DNA of 64,000 nucleotides from Methanoregulaceae archaeon (GCA_015660885.1 JACTUB010000006.1:50011-114010), one strand, 5' to 3'; shown: positions 28,801 to 38,281, counted from the first letter of the stretch. Numbers and translations: made by a program. The notes: generated by a model from the sequence alone, not told the origin.

Positions 28801-29619
28801 GAAAGGGATATGTGTTACTGAAGAAATCGATCCTGCAGTCGAAATGACCAACGAACCTTTATCAATATACTGGGGCTGGACGAAGGGGAAAAATCCAATG
28901 GCGATAATAAAACAAAAAAGCATGGCTATTATTACAACATAATAATTATTATCAAATTTCCCCCATAGTGTCGCACGCAATAAAAAATAGGTCACTGCAA
29001 AAATAATCAAAAATAAAAATGTACCCGTATGCGAAAAGCACAGGGTGAAAATAATTATGCCTATCAACAGTACATTTTTCCAGTCAATATCTCTCGTCGC
29101 CAAAAGTAAAATGGTGACAAGAAATGGCATTACAAAAATACTTGTCGAATAGTTGAGCAGGGATAATGATACCTGGGTCATTGAAACGAGGAAGATAAGG
29201 GAAAGAAGAGATTTGGTTGAGGAATCAGTCAGCTCGAATGCATAACAGAAATACATTCCCAACAGGATAAAAATTAAAATCAAGGGTATGATGTAGGCAA
29301 TCTGGTATACATCCAAACCGGTAATTTTCATTGTGATTGATCCAAAATACCATAATCCAAAGGGGTAATCATATCCTGAATATTCCTGATTTAAAGATAT
29401 TTTATAAAAATCTGAAAGTGACTTTGAATTGACCATATTCTGGGTATTGTACATATGGGTATAAACATCAGTCCCTGATGGAGATGCAAATATCACGACA
29501 TAAAGAACAAACGATAACAGAACGATGGCAATTAAAAAAAGAAGGTATAAAAAATCAGGATTCCGGGAGTTATCCTTTATATATTGAATTTTTTTTATTG
29601 ATTCAAAAGTAAGTGCCAT
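25828..29619 (-). CDS. 1263-residue membrane protein, GT-C-like, with large ectodomain
   Basis: The N-terminal third (about 20-450) has some 11-12 membrane helices. Its first outer loop SGTDVYTHMYNTQ carries an acidic motif like those of GT-C glycosyltransferases and the PTPS-related family. The outer part has a beta-rich region (about 560-800). A region near 950-1090 (GGIAAFLWNPSDIGNP) resembles the end of NodB-type polysaccharide deacetylases. The C-terminal 75 residues look like a carboxypeptidase-regulatory/PEGA fold (NQPVENASVRIDSQYYETN). It may transfer or modify surface glycans; the exact reaction is unknown. It opens the AT-rich island. Confidence 0.75.
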   Translation of the reverse strand: MALTFESIKKIQYIKDNSRNPDFLYLLFLIAIVLLSFVLYVVIFASPSGTDVYTHMYNTQNMVNSKSLSDFYKISLNQEYSGYDYPFGLWYFGSITMKITGLDVYQIAYIIPLILIFILLGMYFCYAFELTDSSTKSLLSLIFLVSMTQVSLSLLNYSTSIFVMPFLVTILLLATRDIDWKNVLLIGIIIFTLCFSHTGTFLFLIIFAVTYFLLRATLWGKFDNNYYVVIIAMLFCFIIAIGFFPFVQPQYIDKGSLVISTAGSISSVTHIPFFRDVGQLFYDSIFVANNYIFAFLWGALLFGAGKFLVGIHHKIKKRFFGEKSPVVIPFIGSFSTMPKGIVMTPFWIGPLHTLLSVIGVFRLDERGKCIALSLVFSALIPGALSGSEGTGSIRYTFYLFLLIPVTAALGFYYILPSLSRFSQSKAKRAVVVLIYCIIFIYLIAVPVLACLYYQPQITMTKEENINLGWLADIGNQQEGVAADAYRDRMTMYANKTVPSIPTGTETLQFSKDLVNTYFSENAESSTKDLSDYQIQYLITSDRILKGYPSPRSALTIDSNREIDKIYASGDFFSFYKIISPPEIPKTDIGESLTWDSQQPGAQIQEIGSVFKFENPEYKIKISDRSPQIRYLGTPTTNSLGDGGYWDTISISWGITGNDTRYDESYDLGGLSYTEIQRSDTEIIYKTPLVSSETHEPVASLSVKYIFNDLAVKREITVTNDLENAGRTMTMNVNLESNIFAPMTDFEYHQVNPDETGWVDKKIYPARDTVALKDRVLDSIFYNYGTTGLYVLYDDTAPYPNTIRYLGSTLYDYGSVFLVSDPIPIRPSESTTIGEYFSVNTKATAMKNTEEYHSVSAYPFEDGQLPLVITGTQSDINLTDNEKTGLTMVSQNQIPYTLALPMTKTARAINLPGIIPAGYFNACYNQTVCKDSTVQQEELDQLKQNAGTTGILTSPSMYDFTTLKGLSEDNYTYAEMLSVPAPYDAYYREGTRNPKFAYAEGENTGIVLIPITDPSSSVLDRGYKLDVFFSMWNDTLNSARDDGGIAAFLWNPSDIGNPDLSGLFEQFLNNATSNGVTITTPDAIASHLRELEAVRVNVTRGNDYVILNARNSGGEPVSGITYQLIMPVIDGTCPYAITEGNISRYDIKDGTCRVYASFSLNEFESKEIKIVLGIPVKQLVPIVPQLYQGKNTVRIIDANNQPVENASVRIDSQYYETNNKGEVTFSVDFGERTITIEKAGYNPVTMMTYVKPLFYRYIIFMNKI

Positions 29620-30097
29620 TTTATTTTTTACTTCCTTATGGATGAGTATTCTAAGATTACAAATTAGATCTTATAATTTATAAGGTACATTAGTCCTAAA
29701 AATGATTCCTCAATCTCAACACGGATTCTATGAATAATCTGCATAATGAGATAGAAATACCTACCCTTAAAGAAAATGATAATGTTTAATAAATAGTCGG
29801 TATCGTTAAAATTCCAAATTTTTTTTTTTACAGCTATTCTTTTTTATCCCCGTATCGGGAATGCAATATCGATCTCCTGGAGGAACAGATTGTCAGTTGA
29901 TCTTACGGACCTGAATAGATCCCTGTAATGATAATGAGAATCCAGGTATGGATAAGAAATTTTCCCCGTATGTCGTAACACATAATGGATGGATATTCTC
30001 CTTTACTCCCCAGATCTTCATAATACACCGGGTAATAATGAATTTATAATCAATGATATGAATAATAAAATACCAGGAAAAAAAAGGATGAAATTCT
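29620..30097. other. AT-rich divergent intergenic region
   Basis: 478 bases without a supported gene, between two divergent genes. TTATAAATTATAAG on the minus strand (about 29667-29682) is a plausible TATA box for the large membrane protein. AGGATGA at about 30085 is the ribosome site for the gene at 30098. Confidence 0.45.
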
Positions 30098-31024
30098 ATG
30101 ATTTCCTTTTTCACAATTCCTAAACCTTTCAAAGGCCATATATCAATAATCCAGAGAAATGCAATCCTTAGTTGGCGTCAATTGAATCCGGATTGCGAAA
30201 TAATTCTTTATGGTGATGAAGAAGGAGTCAAGGAAATTGCTGATGAATTTGGATTGATATATGTTCCCGATATTAAAAAAAATGAAAACGGAACCCCTTT
30301 TTTGGATTTTGTATTCAATGATGCACAGTCAAAAGCAAAAAATAATGTTCTCTGTTACGTAAACACAGATATCATTTTTTTTAAAGATTTTATTGATTCA
30401 GTTCAACATTTAACAAAAGATCCGTTCCTCGCTGTAGGATTACGCTGGGAAATGGATGTACCATGCACAATATGTTATTCTGATGATAGTTGGGAGAATA
30501 ATCTTCGTACGATGGTAGAAAAAAATGGTAACGAAGGAGGTAATCTATCAATAGATTATTTTGTTTTTTCAAAGACGGCTCAATTAAGATTACTACCTTT
30601 TCTTGTCGGGCGAGAAGGATGGGACAACTGGATTATTTTTCATGCAAGAAAGGAAGGTGTAATAGTTGTAGATATTTCCCAGACTACTAAAGCAATTCAT
30701 CAAAATCATGAATACAATCATATTCCCTTTAAAAAAGGTGAAAAATGGCAGGGTCCTGAATCAGATTACAACATGAATCTTCTTGGTGATAAAATTGTTC
30801 AAAAGAGTCGCATAAATATGTGGAATATTGACGATACTGAATATAGTTTAACTTCTAGTGGATTAGTTCAAAAACAAAATGGAATTTATAAAAAAGTAAT
30901 GAAAAAAATTATACTATTGTGCCCTGATCGTCTTTTTCCTGTCATCGGATTATTTATTCTGACCATTGTCAGACCAATAGTAATTATACGAAATGCCGTT
31001 GGAAAGCAGGCACATTGGTTTTAG
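30098..31024 (+). CDS. glycosyltransferase-like protein
   Basis: A 308-residue protein of a nucleotide-diphospho-sugar transferase type. It opens with FFTIPKPFKGHISIIQRNAI and a strand pattern of a GT-A fold (CEIILYGDEEGV). NVLCYVNTDIIFF near residue 90 resembles the DxD metal site. A hydrophobic stretch near the C-terminus (about 270-295) may hold it to the membrane. AGGATGA is a good ribosome site. It is very AT-rich compared with the flanking core genes. I cannot assign a CAZy family with certainty. Confidence 0.72.
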   Translation: MISFFTIPKPFKGHISIIQRNAILSWRQLNPDCEIILYGDEEGVKEIADEFGLIYVPDIKKNENGTPFLDFVFNDAQSKAKNNVLCYVNTDIIFFKDFIDSVQHLTKDPFLAVGLRWEMDVPCTICYSDDSWENNLRTMVEKNGNEGGNLSIDYFVFSKTAQLRLLPFLVGREGWDNWIIFHARKEGVIVVDISQTTKAIHQNHEYNHIPFKKGEKWQGPESDYNMNLLGDKIVQKSRINMWNIDDTEYSLTSSGLVQKQNGIYKKVMKKIILLCPDRLFPVIGLFILTIVRPIVIIRNAVGKQAHWF

Positions 31025-31359
31025 TGAATGGGCAGTAAAGACAAATATATTACCTGGCAGATGAGGGAATTCTGATCAGTATCATTCTTATTTTCCTTCC
31101 GAATCTTTCACAAAGATCGGAGAAACCGGGGGAATAATTGTTCATCTATCCGTGCGGATATCTGGTACTCGTCAATCTCGTGAATTACCTGATTGTATCT
31201 GAATAAACTGTTTATTCAGATCTCAGATTTTGTAGCCAAATGTGGTAGTCCTATTTTATAAAACAAAAAGAGGATGAAAATTTATCGAAAGGCAACTTCG
31301 AACACTATTAACAAATAAAAAATAAGTATATTACGTTAATGCTATAATGAGATGTGCCG
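31025..31359. other. intergenic region with a perfect palindrome
   Basis: No supported gene. A perfect 10-base stem TCTGAATAAA-CTG-TTTATTCAGA lies at 31198-31220, followed by TCTCAGATTTT. It may be a terminator for the upstream gene or an operator. CTATTTTATAAAAC near 31250 is AT-rich, but too far from 31360 for a sure promoter. Confidence 0.4.
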
Positions 31360-33900
31360 ATGAAAGATTTTAGAATAACTTCCTGTACGATTCTGTTAAT
31401 GGTATTTTTACTCACACCAGTTCTTGCCGATTCAAACAACGGATTTCTGAAACAGGTAGGATATACCACTTCGATAACCTACACTAATGCCGTTTACCGG
31501 AACAGCACTCTCTTTAATACTGAGGGGAATACTTACCATATTTACAATATCACCCAGCCGGGTGTGAATTTGTCAGCCCTCGACGTTTCGAATGCTGCAA
31601 ATGTAATGATATTTCCCAGTGTTCCCCCATCCCCGGTTTTTGATCAGGTTCGGGGATTGATGTTTGTTCCTGTATCTCACGGGTTTAATATGTATGATAT
31701 GACCGATCCGCTTCACCCGGCAAAACTGGGTTCCGGGTCACAGACGTATTATAATGCATCATTATCTTCTGTTAACGGGTTCTTCCCGAATGGAAATTAC
31801 TTATATACCGATAATGGAAAATTATTAGTATTCGATATATCCGATCCGGCAAACCCTGTTCTAACCAGTCAGGTTACCCATGCCGCCGATACATGGTCAG
31901 GACAGTTTTTCACGAAAGGAGGAAATTACCTCTATCAGGGGTTCGGTGACGGGACATATGGGACGGATATTATTTACACCTATGATGTATCAACCCCCTC
32001 TCTCCCTGTCGTAATTAATAGTTGGTACTATAATGGGACTTCAATCAGCCCGACCCGTATCCCTCAGTCTGACAAATCCACTGCCATGATTGAATATTGG
32101 AATAATACGTTATATCTTGCCCGTTACCAGGGGTGGGATTACTGGTCAACAAATCCCTGGATAGGAGCACAATTTATAGCAGTTAATGTTGCAGATCCCC
32201 ACAATCCGGTATATACCGGCATGGAAGCACATTTACAAAACGAACCGTTTTTAGGGGGATATCGTGGTGGAATTTTAATTGATGGATATATCTATACCAG
32301 CAAACGGTATGGAAACATAGGGATCTGGGATGTAAGAAATGGCGGCCTCCCGACCAGATTATTAACTGTAGATCAGATGACCTATGATAATACCGGATAT
32401 GAAATAGGTTATGCTGAGCAGATAAGTTGTACCCATGACGGTCATTATTGTTTTATTGCCGCAGATTCCGAAGGCACTGCAATAATTAATGTCACTCATA
32501 AAACGAACCCTCTCCATGCCGGACACATAAATGTCCCGACAAATCCAAATGGTTTGAATGTTCAGATGATCGGATCAGTTCCGGTATTAGGAGCAGTTGG
32601 CCGGGATGCGGGAAGCACTTATTGGAACATCAGCGATCCGGAACATCTAACTCCTTATACTCCACCAACTGGATTATTTTTTCCCGCACCGGCACAACCA
32701 AGAATTGATACGCTGGCATTTGGAGGTAATTATTCTTATTCTGGTGCCGGGTTGAATTATCCTGCCATTTGGGTACAGAATTTGACCAATGTCGCCTCCG
32801 TTCCTGCCGGAACCTCGGTGAGTGTCCCCTATAAAGTAATTCTGGCTGCCAGAACCCAGGGAACATTTTCAAATGATGCCTTACACCAATTATACGTAAA
32901 TTCCTTCACGGCTCTATCCGGGCATACTGGTCCACCAGATAACGGGAACTGGACTTTTTTGCTTTATAGTACGACAGATCCCTGGAACCCGGTTTTAACC
33001 GGGCATTTCTCGGAAGATGATCCTATTACCAATGCCACATTAAACCCGATACTGAATACTTACCCTGATATCGGGACAGCGGGGGGTCATACCCGGGCAT
33101 ATAATGCAATGGGGCGATATTCTGATAATAGTGCCCAGGGGAACATAGAGGGAATCACCATTCCCTATCACACAAATTATCTTATGTATTTCCCCGGCGG
33201 GACTGCAATGAATATCAAAGACGCATCAAGCCGGGTCAAGGGTATAAACGGGAACCTGGGGTTATGGTTCATTAATATTGCCGATCCCGCTCATCCATTC
33301 GTCGAAAAAACCTATGGTTTCGGCATGTTATGGTTTGGAAGTGCCGGGATTCAATCGTATGATCCTATAAGAGACCGACTCTATGCCTATGAAAGCGAGA
33401 ATGCGTCGTATAGCCAGTTAGTAGTTCTTGATATGTCGGACATGAATAATATCCAAAAACTTGGAACTTTTACCGGGAAACCGGGTGGGTCAGGAGCTTA
33501 TTTAGGTCAGATAGCGAGGAATGGAACGGATTTGTATGTACCTCTCCGCGCTGCCGCCTATCAACCGGATTATCTCCTGATAGATGCCAGCAATCCTTTA
33601 AATCCAGTATTATATGACCAGGGTAATTATCCAATGTCTTCCGATTCTCCCCTTTATTATTATAATGGATATGTGTGGGCAGGGAATTACTATCAGTTAA
33701 TTGCATACAAGGCATACGCATCCAGCTCTGCCGCACCAATCGCTCATTCAAATCATCCACAGCAGACAATAATATCGCAGAACCAACAACCGGAACAACA
33801 ATCCGAATCTTCTGTTATTGATCAGATTGTTAATCAGCTAGCAGAATTATGGAAAAAAACGGTTAATTATTTCATTATTCACCTCTCTATCCGGTTATAA
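31360..33900 (+). CDS. secreted LVIVD-repeat beta-propeller protein
   Basis: An 846-residue extracellular protein. The signal peptide is residues 1-24 (ILLMVFLLTPVLADS). The body repeats the LVIVD-type phrase F/V-x-I-S/D-P-x-P-V (LLVFDISDPANPVLTSQV, FIAVNVADPHNPVYTGM, LWFINIADPAHPFVEK), as in large surface propellers. The end is Gln-rich, followed by an amphipathic IIHLSIRL. There is no PEF-CTERM signal or membrane anchor, unlike other surface proteins here. An in-frame GTG lies two codons upstream of the chosen ATG. It probably forms part of the cell surface or binds glycan. Confidence 0.8.
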   Translation: MKDFRITSCTILLMVFLLTPVLADSNNGFLKQVGYTTSITYTNAVYRNSTLFNTEGNTYHIYNITQPGVNLSALDVSNAANVMIFPSVPPSPVFDQVRGLMFVPVSHGFNMYDMTDPLHPAKLGSGSQTYYNASLSSVNGFFPNGNYLYTDNGKLLVFDISDPANPVLTSQVTHAADTWSGQFFTKGGNYLYQGFGDGTYGTDIIYTYDVSTPSLPVVINSWYYNGTSISPTRIPQSDKSTAMIEYWNNTLYLARYQGWDYWSTNPWIGAQFIAVNVADPHNPVYTGMEAHLQNEPFLGGYRGGILIDGYIYTSKRYGNIGIWDVRNGGLPTRLLTVDQMTYDNTGYEIGYAEQISCTHDGHYCFIAADSEGTAIINVTHKTNPLHAGHINVPTNPNGLNVQMIGSVPVLGAVGRDAGSTYWNISDPEHLTPYTPPTGLFFPAPAQPRIDTLAFGGNYSYSGAGLNYPAIWVQNLTNVASVPAGTSVSVPYKVILAARTQGTFSNDALHQLYVNSFTALSGHTGPPDNGNWTFLLYSTTDPWNPVLTGHFSEDDPITNATLNPILNTYPDIGTAGGHTRAYNAMGRYSDNSAQGNIEGITIPYHTNYLMYFPGGTAMNIKDASSRVKGINGNLGLWFINIADPAHPFVEKTYGFGMLWFGSAGIQSYDPIRDRLYAYESENASYSQLVVLDMSDMNNIQKLGTFTGKPGGSGAYLGQIARNGTDLYVPLRAAAYQPDYLLIDASNPLNPVLYDQGNYPMSSDSPLYYYNGYVWAGNYYQLIAYKAYASSSAAPIAHSNHPQQTIISQNQQPEQQSESSVIDQIVNQLAELWKKTVNYFIIHLSIRL

Positions 33901-34054
33901 GAAAAATGAATTTATTTTTATTGTAAAGATATGAAATTCCTCTGCCGATGATAAGAACAATGCAGAAATAATACGTAAATCCTCAAATTGCATGGTATAT
34001 CATTGAATTATTATCGACAAGATATTTTAGTATAACTTCATTAGTTAATAAGAA

Positions 34055-35164
34055 ATGAGGAAAGTACTGATATTTCCCGATTTTGATAAATTTGGGGGAA
34101 CAAGAACATTTTTAAAAAATTTAATAGACTTTTACCGGTTAGATGGTTATCAGATCGTTACAGTAATCGAAAAAGAAAGTTGTGATCACGATATCCTCGA
34201 ATTTTTAATAAAAAACAATAGTAAAGTTCTATTTCTATCGGAAAAATATCGGGATGGCATATTTTCACGATTTCGCATTTTGGAAATAATTATTGACCTT
34301 TTCCTGGGTATTCCAATAATAGCTAAAGAGAGACCGGAAATAGTTGTGATATCAACGTCAATCCCCGGAAGATTTTTAGGGTTGATGTTATTCCCTATAA
34401 AACTCATTTACATCGTACATACGTATCCAACATGTGTCAGTATTACTAACCAGATATTGATGCTACTCTCTTTGTATGGTAATAAGAGAATTTTAACCGT
34501 ATCAAAATTTTCCAAAAATCAAATTTCAAAATGTTGGTTATTGGGGAAAAGGCAAAAATACATTAATTATATTTATAATTTCAGTAATTTGGAGAACAAT
34601 TCCCCTGGTCTGCAAACTATCGATAAAAAAATTACGAAAAAGATCCTGACATTAGGACACGTGAGATGGTACAAAAATCCAGATGTCTGGTATTCTGTGG
34701 CACGTAAAACAATTGAAAAATATCAAGGTCAGGTAGAATTTCTTTGGGCCGGCGAAGGAGAATTGTTGGATATATATCGGGATAAAGTCAATAAAGATAA
34801 CATTTCACACATTAAATTTTTGGGCTATCAAAAAAATGTTGCTGAACTTTACAATCAGAGTGCAATCTATTTTCAGCCAAGTTTAAGAGAAAGTCATGGA
34901 ATCGCAGTCGAAGATGCAATGATAATGGGTTTGCCATGCGTAGTGTCGAACGCCGGGGGACTTCCTGAGTCGGTAATTGATGGAAAAACGGGTTATGTGA
35001 TAGATCCATATGATATGGATACTATGGTTGAGAAGATTCTCAATTTAATGGAAAATGAAAATTTAAGAAAAAGTATGGGTGAAGCTGGAAAAGAACAGTA
35101 TAAAACAAAATTCTCTCAAGAACGGTGGATAAAAGAGATGAAAGCACTTCATGAACAATTATAA
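34055..35164 (+). CDS. GT4-family glycosyltransferase
   Basis: A 369-residue GT-B enzyme. The N-terminal domain starts with FDKFGGTRTFLKNLI, the acceptor-side Gly-rich loop. The C-terminal domain has FLWAGEGELL and the nucleotide-sugar site RESHGIAVEDAMIMGLP, with the E-x7-E pattern of retaining GT4 enzymes. No membrane helix except a mild hydrophobic region in the first half. It is AT-rich, part of the surface glycan island, and convergent with a GT2 gene 23 bases beyond its stop. Confidence 0.9.
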   Translation: MRKVLIFPDFDKFGGTRTFLKNLIDFYRLDGYQIVTVIEKESCDHDILEFLIKNNSKVLFLSEKYRDGIFSRFRILEIIIDLFLGIPIIAKERPEIVVISTSIPGRFLGLMLFPIKLIYIVHTYPTCVSITNQILMLLSLYGNKRILTVSKFSKNQISKCWLLGKRQKYINYIYNFSNLENNSPGLQTIDKKITKKILTLGHVRWYKNPDVWYSVARKTIEKYQGQVEFLWAGEGELLDIYRDKVNKDNISHIKFLGYQKNVAELYNQSAIYFQPSLRESHGIAVEDAMIMGLPCVVSNAGGLPESVIDGKTGYVIDPYDMDTMVEKILNLMENENLRKSMGEAGKEQYKTKFSQERWIKEMKALHEQL

Positions 35165-35186
35165 TGATTACTCAATAATTGCGCTC

Positions 35187-36158
35187 CTATTGTTTCTTTT
35201 TTCGAACCATTTTTATTAATTTTAGTTTTGTATCCCTAATAAAAAGGTATAGCGGGTACGGTATTGTTGCCAGAATCCACCATTTCATCTTCCTATTAAA
35301 ATGCCATCGTGTGTTGCATTGCTTCAGTATTTTCTTTGCAATCCTTGAATTACCGGCCTTGAAATTATATTCAGCCCTCTCTATTTCTGTTTTATAAATA
35401 CATTCATTAAGAGATTGTATAAATCTGGTTGGAACTTCCTTGTTAGTAAGAGCTGCTCGGGCTGTTTTAACAAAGGGCATTTCATGTTCCAATGGGTATT
35501 GTCTGTTGCATATTCGATTTAAGGCATCCCAATGATATATTGCCCCCATTTCCCAACTAAATGCAACAGGGTATTTTAAAGCAATTTTACCAAAGAGATC
35601 TGCATCTTCTCCAAACCAGTATCCTTCCGGAAATCCCCCCATTTTATCAAAAATTTCTCTGGGGATGACTACGACCGAGGTCCAGACGGGATATTCCCCG
35701 AGTGCCCCGGATTTAAAGTAATCCGGAAGCAATCCTTCCCAAGGAGGAGTTGGTATGTATTGATAGTCTGCCCAACGTAGTTTCCCCTCATCAGTTTGTA
35801 TTTTATACGCTGTAGTAAACATACCTGCTTCAGGAAACTCCTTGATTAATCTGAAGATTGTTTCAAGATGTTTCGGCATCCATTCGTCATCAGCATCTAA
35901 AAAGGCGATATAATCATTTTTTGAAAAATTTACTGCCTCGTTACGTGCATTGGATACTCCTTTTCCGCTTTGCACTAAAAAATGAATTCGAGGATCATTG
36001 AAATCTTTCACAATCTTTGGGCCATCATCGTATGACCCGCCATCGATAACAATAATTTCAAAATTTTGGATTAACTGATTTAATACTGACTCGATAGCCC
36101 GAACAATATATGGACCCTTATTGTAAAGTGGTATAATTATTGAAAATTTTTCAGTCAT
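35187..36158 (-). CDS. GT2-family glycosyltransferase A
   Basis: A 323-residue GT-A enzyme. The N-terminal domain has SIIIPLYNKGPYI, IIVIDGGSYDDGP and the DxD-type metal site AFLDADDEW. The catalytic-base region is GEDADLFGKIALK. The C-terminal 100 residues are helical and basic. It is clearly a tandem relative of the next gene (36205-37173), sharing DDEWMPKHLETI and PWEGL(L/I)PDYFKSGA, and more distantly of 43321-44355. It should add a sugar to a surface glycan; donor and acceptor are unknown. Confidence 0.9.
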   Translation of the reverse strand: MTEKFSIIIPLYNKGPYIVRAIESVLNQLIQNFEIIVIDGGSYDDGPKIVKDFNDPRIHFLVQSGKGVSNARNEAVNFSKNDYIAFLDADDEWMPKHLETIFRLIKEFPEAGMFTTAYKIQTDEGKLRWADYQYIPTPPWEGLLPDYFKSGALGEYPVWTSVVVIPREIFDKMGGFPEGYWFGEDADLFGKIALKYPVAFSWEMGAIYHWDALNRICNRQYPLEHEMPFVKTARAALTNKEVPTRFIQSLNECIYKTEIERAEYNFKAGNSRIAKKILKQCNTRWHFNRKMKWWILATIPYPLYLFIRDTKLKLIKMVRKKKQ

Positions 36159-36204
36159 GATAATCTTATAAATTCTTCAGATGTTATTTGTATTTCTGAG
36201 CTTT

Positions 36205-37173
36205 TCATATGAAGGTTTTAATCCGAACTATTTTAATTAATTTCCGTCTGATCTTCCTCAGGAAAAAAAAGATGGGAGGGGGGATTTTCGTGATTAATAT
36301 CCATTTTATCTTTTCGTAATAAAACCATCTTGTTTTACATTGTTTCAGAATGATTTGTGCGGCTTTTAAGTTTCCTACATGCACATTACATTGAGCAAGG
36401 TAAAGTTCTTTTTTTGCAATATATTCACGGAGGGATTCAATCAAATCTGATGGCACATTACCGTTTAATATAGCAGCATAAGCAGTTTGCGTAAAAGGTT
36501 CTTCCAGAGGGGGTGTTCTGTTGCTTATTTGGTTCAAATCATCTGTGTGATAGATTCCACCCAGTTCCCAGCTGAAAGCAACAGGATATTGTAAAGCGAT
36601 TTTCCCAAATAGATCTACATCTTCTCCCCACGAGTATTCTTCAGGAAATCCATCCTTTTCAAGAAATATTTTCTTGGGAATGACTACGATCGAGGTGCAG
36701 ACAGGAGGATATCCATACGCTCCGGATTTGAAATAATCCGGTATTAACCCTTCCCAAGGAGGATCTGGGATAAACCTATAATCATCCCATTGTGTCTTCC
36801 CATTATGGGTGTCCCATTTATAGGCTGTAGCGTACATACCTGCCGTCGGATATTTCTCAATCAACCTGAGAATAGTTTCCAGATGTTTCGGCATCCACTC
36901 ATCATCCGCATCGAGGAAAGCGATAAAATTACCTGTTGCCAGATCAACACCATGATTCCGTGTGAATGAAACTCCCCGATGTTCTTGCTCTATCAGGATG
37001 ATACGGGGATCATGATAACTCTTAATAATTGCGGGACCCTCATCATTGGACTTGTCATCTACTACGATAATTTCAAAATTTTGTATGGTCTGGTGCAATG
37101 TCGATTCGATGGCCCGACCTATATACGGACCTTTATTGTATAAGGGGATAATTACCGAAATTTTCTCGATCAT
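36205..37173 (-). CDS. GT2-family glycosyltransferase B
   Basis: A 322-residue GT2 enzyme, tandem paralogue of 35187-36158. Motifs are SVIIPLYNKGPYIGRAIES, IIVVDDKSNDEGPA, AFLDADDEWMPKHLE and WGEDVDLFGKIALQ. I set the start at the ATG at 37173 (MIEKISVIIP) rather than the upstream Met at 37221, because it aligns with the paralogue. The stop of the pyruvyltransferase upstream is about 60 bases away, so the run 38075 to 35187 is likely one operon on the minus strand. Confidence 0.9.
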   Translation of the reverse strand: MIEKISVIIPLYNKGPYIGRAIESTLHQTIQNFEIIVVDDKSNDEGPAIIKSYHDPRIILIEQEHRGVSFTRNHGVDLATGNFIAFLDADDEWMPKHLETILRLIEKYPTAGMYATAYKWDTHNGKTQWDDYRFIPDPPWEGLIPDYFKSGAYGYPPVCTSIVVIPKKIFLEKDGFPEEYSWGEDVDLFGKIALQYPVAFSWELGGIYHTDDLNQISNRTPPLEEPFTQTAYAAILNGNVPSDLIESLREYIAKKELYLAQCNVHVGNLKAAQIILKQCKTRWFYYEKIKWILITKIPPPIFFFLRKIRRKLIKIVRIKTFI

Positions 37174-37232
37174 GTATAATCTGTTTATTTTTTTACAAAT
37201 TTTTTGAGTTCGATATGCCATCTAATTATTGT

Positions 37233-38075
37233 TTATCGATGATTATAAAATGGGCAGACATCTAACAACTCATTTAAATCTATATCAATTTTAGAGTTGA
37301 AGAAAGAACCATAAATATCATCCACTGTTGTATTTTTGGATATAATCAACGGATCAGTGTCTGTTCGTCCAACAGATCCAAAATAATCACGGAATTTAAA
37401 TCCATTACCCACGACCCTATCAGAGAGTTTTATATAGAGCGAAGGGATCCCATAAGTATCAGCGGCAATAATACCATGCAAAGAACTTGATGCAATCGAT
37501 TTACAGCTATATATTTGATCTATAACTGTATTAATCGGACCCTCTATATCGATTATTAGTATCTCAGAATTATTTTTAAATTCCTTTAGAAGATAGTTCC
37601 CTTTTTCAATATAATGCGGGATAATACCTAGTTTGTATTGTTTATTTATAGCTGGTTTATAAATGCGTGAGTATAAGAGTGCGGGATCTCCATATATCTC
37701 AGGACATTTTATACCTGATTTTAGGATATTATCCCTTGTAAGAGGTCCTCGTACAGCACAAATTTGTTTGGGGGTGCCGTGAAGTTTTCCGGATTCAGCG
37801 ATAAATCCGGTACCCCAGATAATTGTGTTTTTCAATATTTTTTTATTTTTCAGTAATGGGAATTCCAAAATACTCCCAATAACTGTATAAATTGGTTCGT
37901 TTTTTGGATTAACTGAATATTCTTTTATTTGAAAAGGTCTCAATCCAGATAAATACTCAATTAATATCGGACTTAAAGCATCTCCCAAGTTTTCGCTCTC
38001 GTACCATATTGCATTTATTTTCTTTATACTGAGTAGCATCTTTAAATTATGGAATATTTTTTGTTTCAGTGCCAT
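37233..38075 (-). CDS. polysaccharide pyruvyl transferase family protein
   Basis: A 280-residue enzyme of the family that attaches a pyruvate ketal to sugars, adding negative charge to surface polymers. Seen: the opening YESENLGDALSPILIEYL, the central WGTGF and CAVRGPLTR, PEIYGDPALLYSR, and the C-terminal SSSLHGIIAADTYGIP, which holds the conserved SxHG core. Length fits the smaller members. It heads a minus-strand set with the two GT2 genes. Pyruvylation is inferred from family only. Confidence 0.87.
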   Translation of the reverse strand: MALKQKIFHNLKMLLSIKKINAIWYESENLGDALSPILIEYLSGLRPFQIKEYSVNPKNEPIYTVIGSILEFPLLKNKKILKNTIIWGTGFIAESGKLHGTPKQICAVRGPLTRDNILKSGIKCPEIYGDPALLYSRIYKPAINKQYKLGIIPHYIEKGNYLLKEFKNNSEILIIDIEGPINTVIDQIYSCKSIASSSLHGIIAADTYGIPSLYIKLSDRVVGNGFKFRDYFGSVGRTDTDPLIISKNTTVDDIYGSFFNSKIDIDLNELLDVCPFYNHR

Positions 38076-38183
38076 TATTTCAACCGATTTTAGTTATCTC
38101 GATATATTCTATTAGTAATTTTATATTGATTCAACTTATACATTCCAGTCTAGTTATACATAATAAAATAATCGAATGGGATT

Positions 38184-38209
38184 GGGATATATTTTTTTCA
38201 TAATATCCC
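38184..38209 (-). terminator. hairpin with T-rich loop
   Basis: GGGATAT (38184-38190) pairs with ATATCCC (38203-38209) around a T-rich loop. It lies between the truncated gene at 38282-38734 and the pyruvyltransferase operon. It could end the former; weak evidence. Confidence 0.3.
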
Positions 38210-38281
38210 CTTCATTACAATTCTTGGTTGTTGCTAAATTATAAATTTTAGAAGAAATGTGAGATATTATAGAATAATTGT

